Part shown: in pieces, positions 8,712-17,116 of the stretch
Position numbering within the stretch: the stretch's first letter is position 1
Layout: each line of letters opens with the position of its first letter
Origin: Clostridiaceae bacterium UBA6085
GTDB lineage: Bacteria > Bacillota > Clostridia > Clostridiales > Clostridiaceae
NCBI GenBank assembly: GCA_002428605.1
Contig: DIXH01000091.1
Location: forward strand, 1 to 31,364
Reading direction: 5' to 3'
Length of the DNA: 31,364 nucleotides
The notes under the pieces: generated by a model
Told to the model about the DNA's origin: nothing
Database searches by the model: none
Seen by the model: the letters and a program-made list of their open reading frames with translations, nothing else
Position numbers and translations under genes: made by a program

Positions 8712-8727
8712 ACTTGTACGTACAAGT
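8712..8727. promoter_or_regulatory. TreR-type operator
   Basis: ACTTGTACGTACAAGT is a perfect 16-bp palindrome 10 bp downstream of the -10 element, covering the region just past the expected transcription start. Its TTGTA...TACAA arms match the type of site bound by Bacillus TreR. Binding here by the repressor encoded at 11921-12634 would block initiation. Confidence 0.85.
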
Positions 8728-8748
8728 CATTATTCAGGGAGGTCAAAT

Positions 8749-10179
8749 ATGGGAAAGTACACTGAAGAATCGAAAAGGATGCTTGAACTGATCGGCGGAA
8801 GGGAGAACATCACTGCCGTTTCCCACTGCGTCACAAGGTTGAGATTCGTGCTGAAGGATCCTACGAAGGCTGACATCAAGGGAATCGAGGCTCTTAAGAG
8901 CGTAAAGGGAAGCTTTACTCAGGCAGGGCAGTTCCAGGTCATAATTGGCAACGATGTAGCTAACTTCTACAATGACTTTACCGCAGTATCAGGAATCGAG
9001 GGAGTGTCGAAGGACGCTGTAAAGCAGGAAGCCAAGTCTAACATGAGCCTGCTGCAGAGGACCCTTGCCAACCTCGCCGAGATATTCGCACCGCTCATAC
9101 CTGCACTTGTCGTCGGAGGTCTCATACTCGGTTTCAGGAACCTCATCGATGCCGTACCTCTTCTTGAAGGCGGGACCAAGACCATAACATCGGTATCCCA
9201 GTTCTGGGCAGGGGTAAACCACTTCCTGTGGCTCATAGGAGAAGCGATATTCCATTATCTGCCTGTCGGAATCACATGGTCCATATCAAAGAAGCTCGGC
9301 ACTACTCAGATACTCGGTATAGTTTTAGGTATTACCCTTGTTTCACCACAGCTTCTTAACGCATACGGCGTCGCAGGAGCAACAAAGATCCCTTTCTGGG
9401 ACTTCGGATTCGCTCAGGTAAACATGATAGGCTACCAGGCACAGGTAATCCCGGCAATGCTTGCAGGCTTTACACTTGTATTCCTTGAAAAGAAGGTCAA
9501 GAAGATCGTACCTGATTACCTTTCGATGATACTGGTTCCGTTTTTCGCACTCGTCCCTACAGTACTGCTTGCCCATACGGTTCTCGGACCGATAGGCTGG
9601 AAGATAGGAAGCTTCATTTCGGACATCGTCTATTCAGGACTTACTTCAGCATTCGGATGGCTGTTCGCAGGACTCTTCGGCTTTGCATATGCTCCTCTTG
9701 TAATAACAGGACTGCACCATATGACCAATGCCATCGACCTTCAGCTAATGTCAGAATTCGGCGGAACAAACCTGTGGCCTATGATAGCAATTTCAAATAT
9801 CGCACAGGGCTCGGCAGTTCTCGCCATAATCTACATGCACAGAGGAAACAAGGATGAGGAGGCCGTATCAATACCGGCTGCCATATCCTGCTACATGGGA
9901 GTCACGGAGCCTGCCATGTTCGGTATAAACATCAAGTATGTCTATCCGTTCCTTGCGGCCATGATCGGATCTGCGATCGCATCGATCCTGTCGGTAAGCA
10001 CCGGTGTAATGGCCAACTCCATAGGAGTAGGCGGGCTTCCCGGGATACTTTCGATACAGGGGCCGTACATGGGAATATTCGCCATATGCATGCTTATCGC
10101 AATAGTCGTCCCCTTCACCCTGACAGTCTTCTTCGAGAAGAAGGGCGTACTTGCAGGCAGGACCATAACACTCAGATAA
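8749..10179 (+). CDS. treP: PTS trehalose-specific EIIBC permease
   Basis: This membrane permease imports trehalose as trehalose 6-phosphate. The N-terminal EIIB domain carries the phosphocysteine Cys27 in SHCVTRLRF. The EIIC domain (from about residue 100) has many hydrophobic helices and the conserved GVTEPAMFGIN segment. There is no fused EIIA, matching Bacillus TreP; the divergent EIIA gene fills that role. I start at ATG 8749 (476 residues), 7 bp after GGGAGG; the in-frame upstream extension overlaps the promoter and operator, so it cannot be coding. treA begins 26 bp after the stop. The following hydrolase and regulator support trehalose as substrate over sucrose or beta-glucosides. Confidence 0.95.
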   Translation: MGKYTEESKRMLELIGGRENITAVSHCVTRLRFVLKDPTKADIKGIEALKSVKGSFTQAGQFQVIIGNDVANFYNDFTAVSGIEGVSKDAVKQEAKSNMSLLQRTLANLAEIFAPLIPALVVGGLILGFRNLIDAVPLLEGGTKTITSVSQFWAGVNHFLWLIGEAIFHYLPVGITWSISKKLGTTQILGIVLGITLVSPQLLNAYGVAGATKIPFWDFGFAQVNMIGYQAQVIPAMLAGFTLVFLEKKVKKIVPDYLSMILVPFFALVPTVLLAHTVLGPIGWKIGSFISDIVYSGLTSAFGWLFAGLFGFAYAPLVITGLHHMTNAIDLQLMSEFGGTNLWPMIAISNIAQGSAVLAIIYMHRGNKDEEAVSIPAAISCYMGVTEPAMFGINIKYVYPFLAAMIGSAIASILSVSTGVMANSIGVGGLPGILSIQGPYMGIFAICMLIAIVVPFTLTVFFEKKGVLAGRTITLR

Positions 10180-10205
10180 CCATCGACCAACAAAGGAGAA
10201 TTGCC

Positions 10206-11900
10206 ATGGAAAGCATTAAGGACAAGGTCATTTACCAGATTTACGTCAAATCCTTCATGGACTCAAATGGTGACGGAAAGGGTGACATCGCAGGAATCAC
10301 AATGAAGCTGGACTACCTTAAGCGTCTTGGCGCTGACTGTCTCTGGCTGACGCCTGTCTTTGTCTCGCCGATGAATGACAACGGCTATGATGTGGCAGAC
10401 TACTACAGGATAGATCCATCCTTCGGCACCATGGAGGACCTTGAATTGCTTATTGCTGAGGCTAAAAAGAGAGGACTCGGCATAATGCTCGACATGGTCT
10501 TCAACCACACATCAACAGAGCATGAATGGTTCCAAAAGGCGATCGCCGGAGACAAGAAGTATAAGGACTACTATATTTTCAGGAAGGGCCGTGAGGCCCT
10601 TCCTCCAACCAACTGGGTATCAAAGTTCGGCGGCAGCGTATGGGAGAGGGTGGCAGGATCTGACGAGTACTACCTTCACCTGTTCGACAGGACCCAGGCT
10701 GACCTGAACTGGGAAAACGAAGACCTCAGGAAGGAGCTCTTTGATGTTGTGAATTTCTGGATCGGGAAGGGAGTAGTCGGCTTCCGCTTCGATGTGGTCA
10801 ACCTTATATCAAAGCCTGAAGTTTTCGAGGATGACCATATTGGTGACGGAAGAAGGTTCTACACTGACGGACCCAAGGTTCATGAATATTTAAAGGAGCT
10901 GGCAGGAAATACCTTCGGAAGGCACAGAGGAATGATAACCGTAGGAGAGATGTCTTCAACTTCCATCGGGAATTGCGTCAGGTATTCAAACCCTCTCGAG
11001 GAGGAGCTCAGCATGGTCTTCAACTTCCACCACCTCAAGGTGGATTATGAAGCCGGCGACAAGTGGACTCTCAAGGAATTCGACTTCATGGAGCTTAAGA
11101 ATATCTTTAACGACTGGCAGACAGGAATGGAAAATGAAGGCGGCTGGATGGCCCTCTTCTACAACAACCATGACCAGCCAAGGTCTGTTTCCCGTTTCGG
11201 AAGCGACACCAGATACCACAGGGAATCCGCAAAGATGCTCGCAACTTCCATACATCTGATGCGCGGCACGCCCTATATCTATCAGGGCGAGGAATTCGGA
11301 ATGCCAAATGCATACTTTGACGACATTTCAGAATACAGGGACGTTGAAAGCATCAACTATTACGACATCCTGAGTTCAAAGGGAATGCCGGAGGCTGAGA
11401 TCCTTGAGGTCCTCAGGGCGAAATCAAGGGACAACGGCAGGACGCCGATCCTATGGGACGGTTCTTTTGGACACGGCTTCACCACAGCTGTCCCCTGGCT
11501 CCCCTTCTCAAAGGTGCCAGGAATAAATGCAGCTGAGGACACGTCTTCCAGGGATTCGATATTCGATCACTACAGGAAGCTGATAGCCCTCAGGAAAGAA
11601 TACGAGGTCATATCAGACGGCACCTTCAGGATGACAGACATTGAAAACAGTCACCTTCTATGCTATGTAAGGTGCAAGGGTACCAGTGGTCTTCTTGTAG
11701 TTAATAACTTCTACGAAGAGGAGACAGTGCTAGACCTGAGCAAGGTACTTGATGAGACGAAACTTGACTTCAGAAAGTGCACCCTTGAATCAGTTCTCGT
11801 ATCGAACTACGGGGATCTCGCAAAGGCTGAAGACAGGATAACGATAAGGCCTTATGAGTCTTTTGCCTTATATGTTGAGGATACTCATCCTTCGTGCTAA
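10206..11900 (+). CDS. treA: Trehalose-6-phosphate hydrolase (GH13)
   Basis: This cytoplasmic enzyme hydrolyses trehalose 6-phosphate to glucose and glucose 6-phosphate. GH13 landmarks are MVFNHTS (residues 98-104), the nucleophile Asp196 in GFRFDVVNL, acid/base Glu248 in TVGEMSS and Asp323 in NNHDQPRS. The 564-residue length fits TreA/TreC. AAAGGAG precedes ATG 10206; the frame is open further upstream, but that part overlaps the end of treP. Oligo-1,6-glucosidases share this fold, so assignment to TreA rests on the operon with treP and treR. Confidence 0.95.
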   Translation: MESIKDKVIYQIYVKSFMDSNGDGKGDIAGITMKLDYLKRLGADCLWLTPVFVSPMNDNGYDVADYYRIDPSFGTMEDLELLIAEAKKRGLGIMLDMVFNHTSTEHEWFQKAIAGDKKYKDYYIFRKGREALPPTNWVSKFGGSVWERVAGSDEYYLHLFDRTQADLNWENEDLRKELFDVVNFWIGKGVVGFRFDVVNLISKPEVFEDDHIGDGRRFYTDGPKVHEYLKELAGNTFGRHRGMITVGEMSSTSIGNCVRYSNPLEEELSMVFNFHHLKVDYEAGDKWTLKEFDFMELKNIFNDWQTGMENEGGWMALFYNNHDQPRSVSRFGSDTRYHRESAKMLATSIHLMRGTPYIYQGEEFGMPNAYFDDISEYRDVESINYYDILSSKGMPEAEILEVLRAKSRDNGRTPILWDGSFGHGFTTAVPWLPFSKVPGINAAEDTSSRDSIFDHYRKLIALRKEYEVISDGTFRMTDIENSHLLCYVRCKGTSGLLVVNNFYEEETVLDLSKVLDETKLDFRKCTLESVLVSNYGDLAKAEDRITIRPYESFALYVEDTHPSC

Positions 11901-11920
11901 AATGATTCTTGGTGATTTAA

Positions 11921-12634
11921 ATGGCAAAATACTCAAACCTGTATAACACGCTTCATTCCATGATTAAGGACGGCACGCTCAAGTCCGGTGACAAGCTGCC
12001 TTCAGAAAACGAGCTGATGGCTGAATACGGGATCTCAAGGGATACCGTGCGCAAATCCCTCCAGCTTTTACTTGAGAACGGCTTTATCACGAAGATCCGC
12101 GGAAAAGGCTCATTCGTGACAGAGCTAACCAGGTTCGAGTTTCCTGTAGCAGGTCTAATAAGCTTCAAGGAGCTTTCTTCCAGCAAGGTCATAGGTGAAT
12201 CGAAGACAAAGGTCATAAGCCTCAGGTCGTGCAAAGGAAATCCATCCGTAAGGGAGAAGCTTGGTATCGGAAGCGATGAGGAAATATGGGCGGTTACAAG
12301 AGTAAGGACCATCGACGGAAGACGTGTGATCCTTGACAAGGACCACTTCGTGAAGAGCCTGGTAGAGAACCTTACAATAAAGATTTGCGAAGATTCAATA
12401 TACGAATATCTGGAAAAGGAGCTGGGACTTAAGATAGGCTACGCACACAAGGAAATTGTGATCGAACGGGCTACGGAAGAGGATGAGAAAAATCTTGACC
12501 TCATGGGCTTCGATGTGGTCGCAGTGGTAAATACTTTAGTCTATCTCCAGAACGGAGCCCTCTTTCAATACACCCAGTCAAGGCACTGCGCCGACAAGTT
12601 CAGGTTTGTCGATATCGCAAGAAGACATCCCTGA
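11921..12634 (+). CDS. treR: Trehalose operon repressor, GntR family with UTRA domain
   Basis: The N-terminal winged helix-turn-helix includes LPSENELMAEYGISRDTVRK (residues 26-45) and KIRGKGSFV. The C-terminal UTRA effector domain covers about residues 80-230 and in TreR binds trehalose 6-phosphate. The gene is the last of the tre operon, 20 bp after treA, so it should be autoregulated through the palindrome at 8712-8727. The ribosome-binding site (GGTGA) is weak, which would suit low repressor amounts. A strong terminator follows. Confidence 0.94.
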   Translation: MAKYSNLYNTLHSMIKDGTLKSGDKLPSENELMAEYGISRDTVRKSLQLLLENGFITKIRGKGSFVTELTRFEFPVAGLISFKELSSSKVIGESKTKVISLRSCKGNPSVREKLGIGSDEEIWAVTRVRTIDGRRVILDKDHFVKSLVENLTIKICEDSIYEYLEKELGLKIGYAHKEIVIERATEEDEKNLDLMGFDVVAVVNTLVYLQNGALFQYTQSRHCADKFRFVDIARRHP

Positions 12635-12650
12635 ATCCAGGATAATATGG

Positions 12651-12689
12651 AACAAGTCCGAAGCATTAAACCAATGCTTCGGACTTGTT
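12651..12689. terminator. Bidirectional terminator between treR and atoE
   Basis: AACAAGTCCGAAGCATT (12651-12667) pairs perfectly with 12673-12689, a 17-bp stem with a 5-nt loop. The plus strand continues TCATTTCATT. It separates two convergent genes. Confidence 0.85.
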
Positions 12690-12707
12690 TCATTTCATTC
12701 TAAATTT

Positions 12708-14075
12708 CTATATGAGCCCCATAAGCGGGAATGCCAGGAATACACCGCATATGACTACTCCGCCAAGCAAAAGTGTTATTATGCAGTAGCCCATGATGTC
12801 CCTTGCTGACAGACCTGCGATTCCAAGCGCAGGAAGTGCCCAGAAAGGCTGGATCATATTGGTCCACGCATCACCCCATGCAATTGTCATGGCTGTCACG
12901 TTAGGTGCCACTCCAAGAGCCTGTCCAGCAGGCATCATTATCGGAGCCTGTACCGCCCACTGTCCTCCGCCTGAAGGAACGAAGAAGTTGACTATTCCTG
13001 CTGAAAGGAATGAGAAAAGAGGGAATGTGGTAACAGTGGATATGCTTACGAATGCATTTGATATAACTGAAGCAAGAGAAATTGATGTCGCTGCGTTTGC
13101 ACCTGTCATCATGCCCATGATCCCCGCATAGAACGGAAACTGTAGTATGATTCCTGCTGATGATTTTGCAGAATCCTCAATTGCGTCGATGTATCTCCTT
13201 ATGTCTCCATGGAACAGAAGTCCCAGAGTAAGGAAAATAAGGTTTACTATGTTGAGGTCCAGATTGAAGCCCTTGGTTGCGAATGTATACGCTATAAATG
13301 TTCCGGCAAGCGCTATGGTCAGTACCCAGAGAATCCTTGAGTGCTCAAGCTTTTCAGCAGGTGTCTTTGCAACATAGCTCTTTACCTCTGCGTCAACAAG
13401 GAGCTTGGGGTCCACGGTTACAGTATTTTCCTTCGATGGTATCATCGCATAGCAGACAAGCGGAATACCTATCAAAAGAAGGATGACTATGGTGATGTTG
13501 AAGTTTGAGAATATGGTCTGTGCGGTAGGTATTGCTGCAGTCACTGCTCCTGCAGTCTGCGCCTTTAGCGCATCAGGTGTTCCTCCTGCGAGTGTCAGAG
13601 GTATGGAGCCTGAAAGTCCTCCATGCCAGATAAGGAAGCCTGAATATGCAGTAGCGATAAGAAGCCTGTAGTCAAGCCCCTTTACAGCCCTTGCCATCTC
13701 CCTTGCGAGGAGCGCGCCGACAACGAGGCCGAATCCCCAGTTAAGGAAGCATGCGATTGTTGAAACGAAGCCTGTTATAAGGATGGCCTGTGCTGGGTTC
13801 TTGGCCATTGAAGCAATCTTGACAAGCAGCCTCTTGATTATAGGTGCCTTGGCCATTGCGCTTCCCAGAACCAGTACGAGAACCATCTGCATTGAGAATG
13901 CCAGCAGTGACCATACTCCCTTACCCCAATGGTTGACCATTGCGATCGGTGTCTGGCCAGTCATGAAGATACCTGCAACGAATGTAATGATTGTTAGGAT
14001 GATTGCGAACAGGAATGCATCGGGTAGGTACTTGTTGACGAGGGATACGCAGGCGTTGGTGAATTTCTTGAACAT
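12708..14075 (-). CDS. atoE: Short-chain fatty acid transporter, AtoE family
   Basis: This is a 455-residue integral membrane protein with a continuous series of hydrophobic segments, matching the short-chain fatty acid transporter family typified by E. coli AtoE. Characteristic stretches include KYLPDAFLFAIILT near the N-terminus, CFLNWGFGLVVGALLARE, and the PSGGGQWAVQAP loop. The start is ATG 14075, preceded by GGAGG; ten further in-frame residues upstream are not needed. In E. coli, atoE is co-transcribed with the CoA-transferase genes atoDA and regulated through sigma-54; here it is a separate unit 3 kb from ctfAB, but the shared theme supports uptake or release of acetoacetate or butyrate. 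Confidence 0.9.
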   Translation of the reverse strand: MFKKFTNACVSLVNKYLPDAFLFAIILTIITFVAGIFMTGQTPIAMVNHWGKGVWSLLAFSMQMVLVLVLGSAMAKAPIIKRLLVKIASMAKNPAQAILITGFVSTIACFLNWGFGLVVGALLAREMARAVKGLDYRLLIATAYSGFLIWHGGLSGSIPLTLAGGTPDALKAQTAGAVTAAIPTAQTIFSNFNITIVILLLIGIPLVCYAMIPSKENTVTVDPKLLVDAEVKSYVAKTPAEKLEHSRILWVLTIALAGTFIAYTFATKGFNLDLNIVNLIFLTLGLLFHGDIRRYIDAIEDSAKSSAGIILQFPFYAGIMGMMTGANAATSISLASVISNAFVSISTVTTFPLFSFLSAGIVNFFVPSGGGQWAVQAPIMMPAGQALGVAPNVTAMTIAWGDAWTNMIQPFWALPALGIAGLSARDIMGYCIITLLLGGVVICGVFLAFPLMGLI

Positions 14076-14495
14076 TTTTCTCCTCCTTGCATTTCTATAT
14101 TGCATGGCCTTTCGGCCAAATGCTTCGATAACTTGATGTCTTACAAATGAGTTTCAAAACATCTGTTCAAAATTTAACATACTTGATCAGAATTCTGTAA
14201 AGCTTTTCCAAAAACATATTATCACAACTTCTGTTAATATCTCAAAGAGAACCATGAAGATCATATCTCAATATTACTATGTATAATTGATAAATTTTAA
14301 GTATTCATATATCCAATTCTAATATTTTTTAAATTGTCTGTTAATTTACTGTGATATGTGTAATATTTCTGCAGAAATATATTATTTATTTCAATTCGAT
14401 CCATTCATCTGGATTCTCCGGTTCAAAAGCCCCTTAAGTCTTCTTATACTGTCAGTTTCATTGATAAGCCTCTTGTTATTTCCTTCAGAGAGGAT
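14076..14495. other. A/T-rich gap between atoE and the tauE-like gene
   Basis: About 420 bp without a credible gene. It holds the atoE ribosome-binding site, a small GGCC-TTTC-GGCC hairpin near 14106-14117, long A/T runs that must contain the atoE promoter, and an 18-bp palindrome listed separately. I could not define a convincing -35/-10 pair, nor a -24/-12 pair with correct spacing. Confidence 0.6.
14363..14380. promoter_or_regulatory. 18-bp perfect palindrome upstream of atoE
   Basis: ATATTTCTGCAGAAATAT is a perfect 18-bp palindrome in the gap upstream of atoE, about 290 bp from its start codon. It could be an operator or distal activator site. It does not resemble the GTGTAYC sites in front of thlA, so a different protein would be expected to bind it. 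Confidence 0.4.
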
Positions 14496-14522
14496 AAAAA
14501 AAGCTCCGGATAAAATCCGGAG
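14496..14522 (-). terminator. Intrinsic terminator of the activator-tauE unit
   Basis: On the minus strand, CTCCGGAT and ATCCGGAG form an 8-bp stem with a 3-nt loop (14504-14522), and after one C a run of seven T residues follows (14502-14496). It lies directly after the tauE-like stop codon. Confidence 0.93.
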
Positions 14523-14530
14523 TCTGCTGG

Positions 14531-15271
14531 CTAGACCATAAGACGGAGTGCTGCAAGAGCGGTCATTCCGATTACTATGTACTTGAAGGTCTTTTCGCTG
14601 ACCCTTTTTATCATGAACACTCCCAGTGCTGCACCGAATACAATGAATGGAAGCATGTAGAGGGTGTATCTTGCTGTTTCGAGTGTTATAGTCTTCCATA
14701 GAAATACATGGAATGGGAACTTGACGATATTTACAATAAAGAAGAACCAGGCAGCAGTCCCTATGAACCTGTTCTTTGTGAATCCCAGCGAAAGCATGTA
14801 TACGCTGAATATGGGGCTGGCAGCGTTCCCGACCATCGAAGCGAAGCCGTTGACTATGCCGGTTGCTCCATGGAAAAGAGCACCGCTTGGGACCTTTGCA
14901 TTCTTTCCTATTGTTTCCATGTATATGAGAAGCACGAGGCAGAATATCACAGTAACTCCAATCAGGAATTTGAACTGTGCATCATTAAGGTAGCTGCCTA
15001 CCGCAGCTCCAAGGAAGACTCCCGCTATGGCAGGAGGAAGGATCCTTATAAGGTCCTTCAGCTTTCCGTATTTGCCGTAGTTGTACACCCCGAAGAGGTC
15101 GGCGACCATAAGCATAGTGAGCATTATACCTGCCGAAAGCTTTCCACCGAAGCTGTATGCCACAAGGGCAACTGCAGGAAGTGTGGCTCCCGATACGGCT
15201 GTCTTCGAAAATCCGGTCAGCATGGCAGCAAGCATCAGCATCAATAGTTCCATAAGACCCAGTCCAAGCAT
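14531..15271 (-). CDS. TauE/SafE-family membrane exporter
   Basis: This 246-residue, almost wholly hydrophobic protein has about seven or eight helices and belongs to the TauE/SafE family of anion exporters (sulfite, sulfoacetate and related organic anions). Visible family features are the N-terminal LTGFSKTAVSGA loop and the repeated half starting around GIVNGFASMVGNAASP. GGAGG precedes ATG 15271. It lies 27 bp downstream of the sigma-54 activator gene and shares its terminator, so the two are probably one transcript. The substrate may be a small carboxylate tied to the neighbouring acetoacetate genes; that is inference from position. Confidence 0.85.
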   Translation of the reverse strand: MLGLGLMELLMLMLAAMLTGFSKTAVSGATLPAVALVAYSFGGKLSAGIMLTMLMVADLFGVYNYGKYGKLKDLIRILPPAIAGVFLGAAVGSYLNDAQFKFLIGVTVIFCLVLLIYMETIGKNAKVPSGALFHGATGIVNGFASMVGNAASPIFSVYMLSLGFTKNRFIGTAAWFFFIVNIVKFPFHVFLWKTITLETARYTLYMLPFIVFGAALGVFMIKRVSEKTFKYIVIGMTALAALRLMV

Positions 15272-15298
15272 TCTATTCCTCCAATCGCTATTATCCTG

Positions 15299-16711
15299 TT
15301 ACATCTCGATCTTGTACTTCGCCATCTTCTTGTACAGGGCAGTCCTGTGTATCCCAAGCTTCTCCGCAGCCTCTGTCTTGTTTCCGTTTGATTTCTTGAT
15401 GGCGTTTATTATCGCTTCTGTCTCTGCCTTTTCAACTATTTCGCTGATCGGGGAGATATCCTGAAGTCCGAGTCCCTTGTTCTTCTTCTGCAGCCTTTCG
15501 GGAAGGCTTGATGGGAATATGACCCTGTTGGTTGATAGTGTCAGTGCCCTTTCAAGGACGTTCCTCAGTTCCCTGACATTTCCGGGCCAGCTGTAGTTCA
15601 TGAGAAGAGCAACAGTCTTGTCATCCAGCGTCTTCCTTCCGATCTTGAACTCCTGCTCAAGCCCCCTGAGAAGGTCCTCAGCAAGGATCGGAATGTCATC
15701 CAGCCTCTCCCTCAGGGGAGGAATGTCTATCGTTACAACATTCAGCCTGTAGTAGAGGTCCTTCCTGAATTTGCCTGTCCTGACATTCTCCTCCAGATTT
15801 TCATTTGTTGCAGCGATTATCCTTGCATCTAGCGAAATGGTCTTGTTTCCTCCCACAGGCTCGAATTCCCTTGCCTCAAGTACCCTCAGCAGCTTGACCT
15901 GCATGTCAAGGGGCATTGTTCCGATTTCATCGAGAAAAATGGTTCCGCCCTCGGCAATGTGGAATTTCCCAAGCTTTCCCTTCTTCTTGGCACCGGAGAA
16001 TGCTCCTTCTTCGTATCCGAAAAGCTCAGATTCCAAAAGCTCCTTTGGAATGGCTGAGCAGTTTATCGGAACAAATGGTCCGTTCTTCCTGTAGCTTGCG
16101 CTGTGGATCGCATGGGCGAATACTTCCTTTCCCGTTCCGCTTTCACCGGTAATCAGGACTGTCGAGTTCGACTCCGCAGCCATCTCCCCCACCTTCTTCA
16201 GGTAAAGCATCTTCGGATTGACCGTGTTGATGGTGTTGAACGAGAACCTTGTCCCCTCTATCCTCTCAATTTCGCCTTTGTACTTGTTGATCTTCGACTG
16301 GAGGTCCAGAAGCTGGTGAGCAAGCTCCTTGACTTCGCTGATGTCCTTGAACAATACTGTTCCAACGGCACCTATCACCTTGCCATTCTTGATTATCGGA
16401 ATCCTGTTGGTTATCATGTCATGCCCCTGGAGGCGCTGCACGTCCCTGATCTCCTTCTCACCGGTTTTTACGACTATATGCATCCTTGTATTCTCAAGCA
16501 CATCCCGGACATCCTTGCCTACAGCTTCCTCTTCTGTGATTCCCAGAAGCTTCTCATAGTTGATCTTGACTATCCTGCCCTCCTTGTCTACAAGGACATA
16601 CCCCTCGTAGGCGTAAGTAAGGATATCCTCCAGCATCACAAGGCTCTCCTTCAGGAGTTCAAGCTGCCTGTACTCATCTTCATCTGTCCTATCCAAATAG
16701 TCAGTAGCCAT
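15299..16711 (-). CDS. Sigma-54 activator, PAS-AAA+-Fis type, regulator of thlA-ctfAB
   Basis: A PAS sensor domain (about residues 30-130) is followed by a short helical linker, an AAA+ ATPase and a Fis-type helix-turn-helix at the C-terminus (NGNKTEAAEKLGIHRTALYK). The AAA+ part has Walker A GESGTGKE (189-196), Walker B FLDEIG (259-264) and the sigma-54 contact loop as GAFSGA (236-241), a Ser-for-Thr variant of GAFTGA. There is no receiver domain, so it should sense a ligand directly, unlike AtoC. The start is ATG 16711; the ATG four codons earlier overlaps the GGAGG site. It diverges from thlA, whose gap carries a -24/-12 promoter and three palindromic sites. Confidence 0.94.
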   Translation of the reverse strand: MATDYLDRTDEDEYRQLELLKESLVMLEDILTYAYEGYVLVDKEGRIVKINYEKLLGITEEEAVGKDVRDVLENTRMHIVVKTGEKEIRDVQRLQGHDMITNRIPIIKNGKVIGAVGTVLFKDISEVKELAHQLLDLQSKINKYKGEIERIEGTRFSFNTINTVNPKMLYLKKVGEMAAESNSTVLITGESGTGKEVFAHAIHSASYRKNGPFVPINCSAIPKELLESELFGYEEGAFSGAKKKGKLGKFHIAEGGTIFLDEIGTMPLDMQVKLLRVLEAREFEPVGGNKTISLDARIIAATNENLEENVRTGKFRKDLYYRLNVVTIDIPPLRERLDDIPILAEDLLRGLEQEFKIGRKTLDDKTVALLMNYSWPGNVRELRNVLERALTLSTNRVIFPSSLPERLQKKNKGLGLQDISPISEIVEKAETEAIINAIKKSNGNKTEAAEKLGIHRTALYKKMAKYKIEM

Positions 16712-16813
16712 GTAACCCTCCATTGATATAATATTAACATTTAGTAAACTTTTGGGTGAATTCTCGTTTTTCGTTCATTTTGCTGACTTATCCTATCTGT
16801 TTCAAAAAAACCA

Positions 16814-16833
16814 GTGTACCTGAAATTATACAG
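16814..16833. promoter_or_regulatory. Candidate activator site 1 upstream of thlA
   Basis: GTGTACCTGAAATTATACAG shares its left arm GTGTACCT with site 3 and has an imperfect right arm. Its centre is 31 bp, about three helical turns, from site 2, as expected for enhancer dimers lying side by side. Confidence 0.5.
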
Positions 16834-16844
16834 TATTTCGCCAG

Positions 16845-16864
16845 ATGTATCCACTTGGATACAC
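16845..16864. promoter_or_regulatory. Candidate activator site 2 upstream of thlA
   Basis: ATGTATCCACTTGGATACAC contains a perfect TGTATCC-N4-GGATACA inverted repeat. Its right half TTGGATACAC is identical to that of site 3, 98 bp away. It probably binds the Fis-type domain of the divergent activator. Confidence 0.7.
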
Positions 16865-16942
16865 TCAAAAAATGCATAAATCACAACGTTTTCATTCATT
16901 TTGTTAGGTTTAACCGAGATTTCACAATCATCATAACACAAA

Positions 16943-16962
16943 GTGTACCTAATTGGATACAC
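16943..16962. promoter_or_regulatory. Candidate activator site 3 upstream of thlA
   Basis: GTGTACCTAATTGGATACAC is an imperfect 20-bp palindrome (8 of 10 pairs). It lies about 100 bp upstream of the -24 element, a usual distance for sigma-54 enhancer looping. Confidence 0.7.
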
Positions 16963-17060
16963 AAAACCCAATTTGCAGATTTTGGCGAACAATTCTTTTA
17001 AGTCTGTCAAAACCCGCCCATTTCAACACTTTACAGGTTTTCAGAAATATTTCAGGCATT

Positions 17061-17076
17061 TGGCATGGATTTTGCT
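17061..17076 (+). promoter_or_regulatory. Sigma-54 (-24/-12) promoter of thlA-ctfA-ctfB
   Basis: TGGCATGGATTTTGCT matches the TGGCAYG-N4-TTGCW consensus at every defined position, and the GG and GC dinucleotides are exactly 10 bp apart. Transcription should begin near 17087, giving a leader of about 30 nt with AGGAGG before the thlA start. Confidence 0.92.
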
Positions 17077-17116
17077 ATTAAGAAAGTGAAACCAAAAGTT
17101 ATAGGAGGTTTAATAA

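Noticed and set aside
14098..14125. GG...GC pattern upstream of atoE resembling a -24/-12 promoter
   Set aside because: On the minus strand the GG and GC dinucleotides are 12 bp apart instead of 10, and the sequence is explained by a GGCC hairpin.
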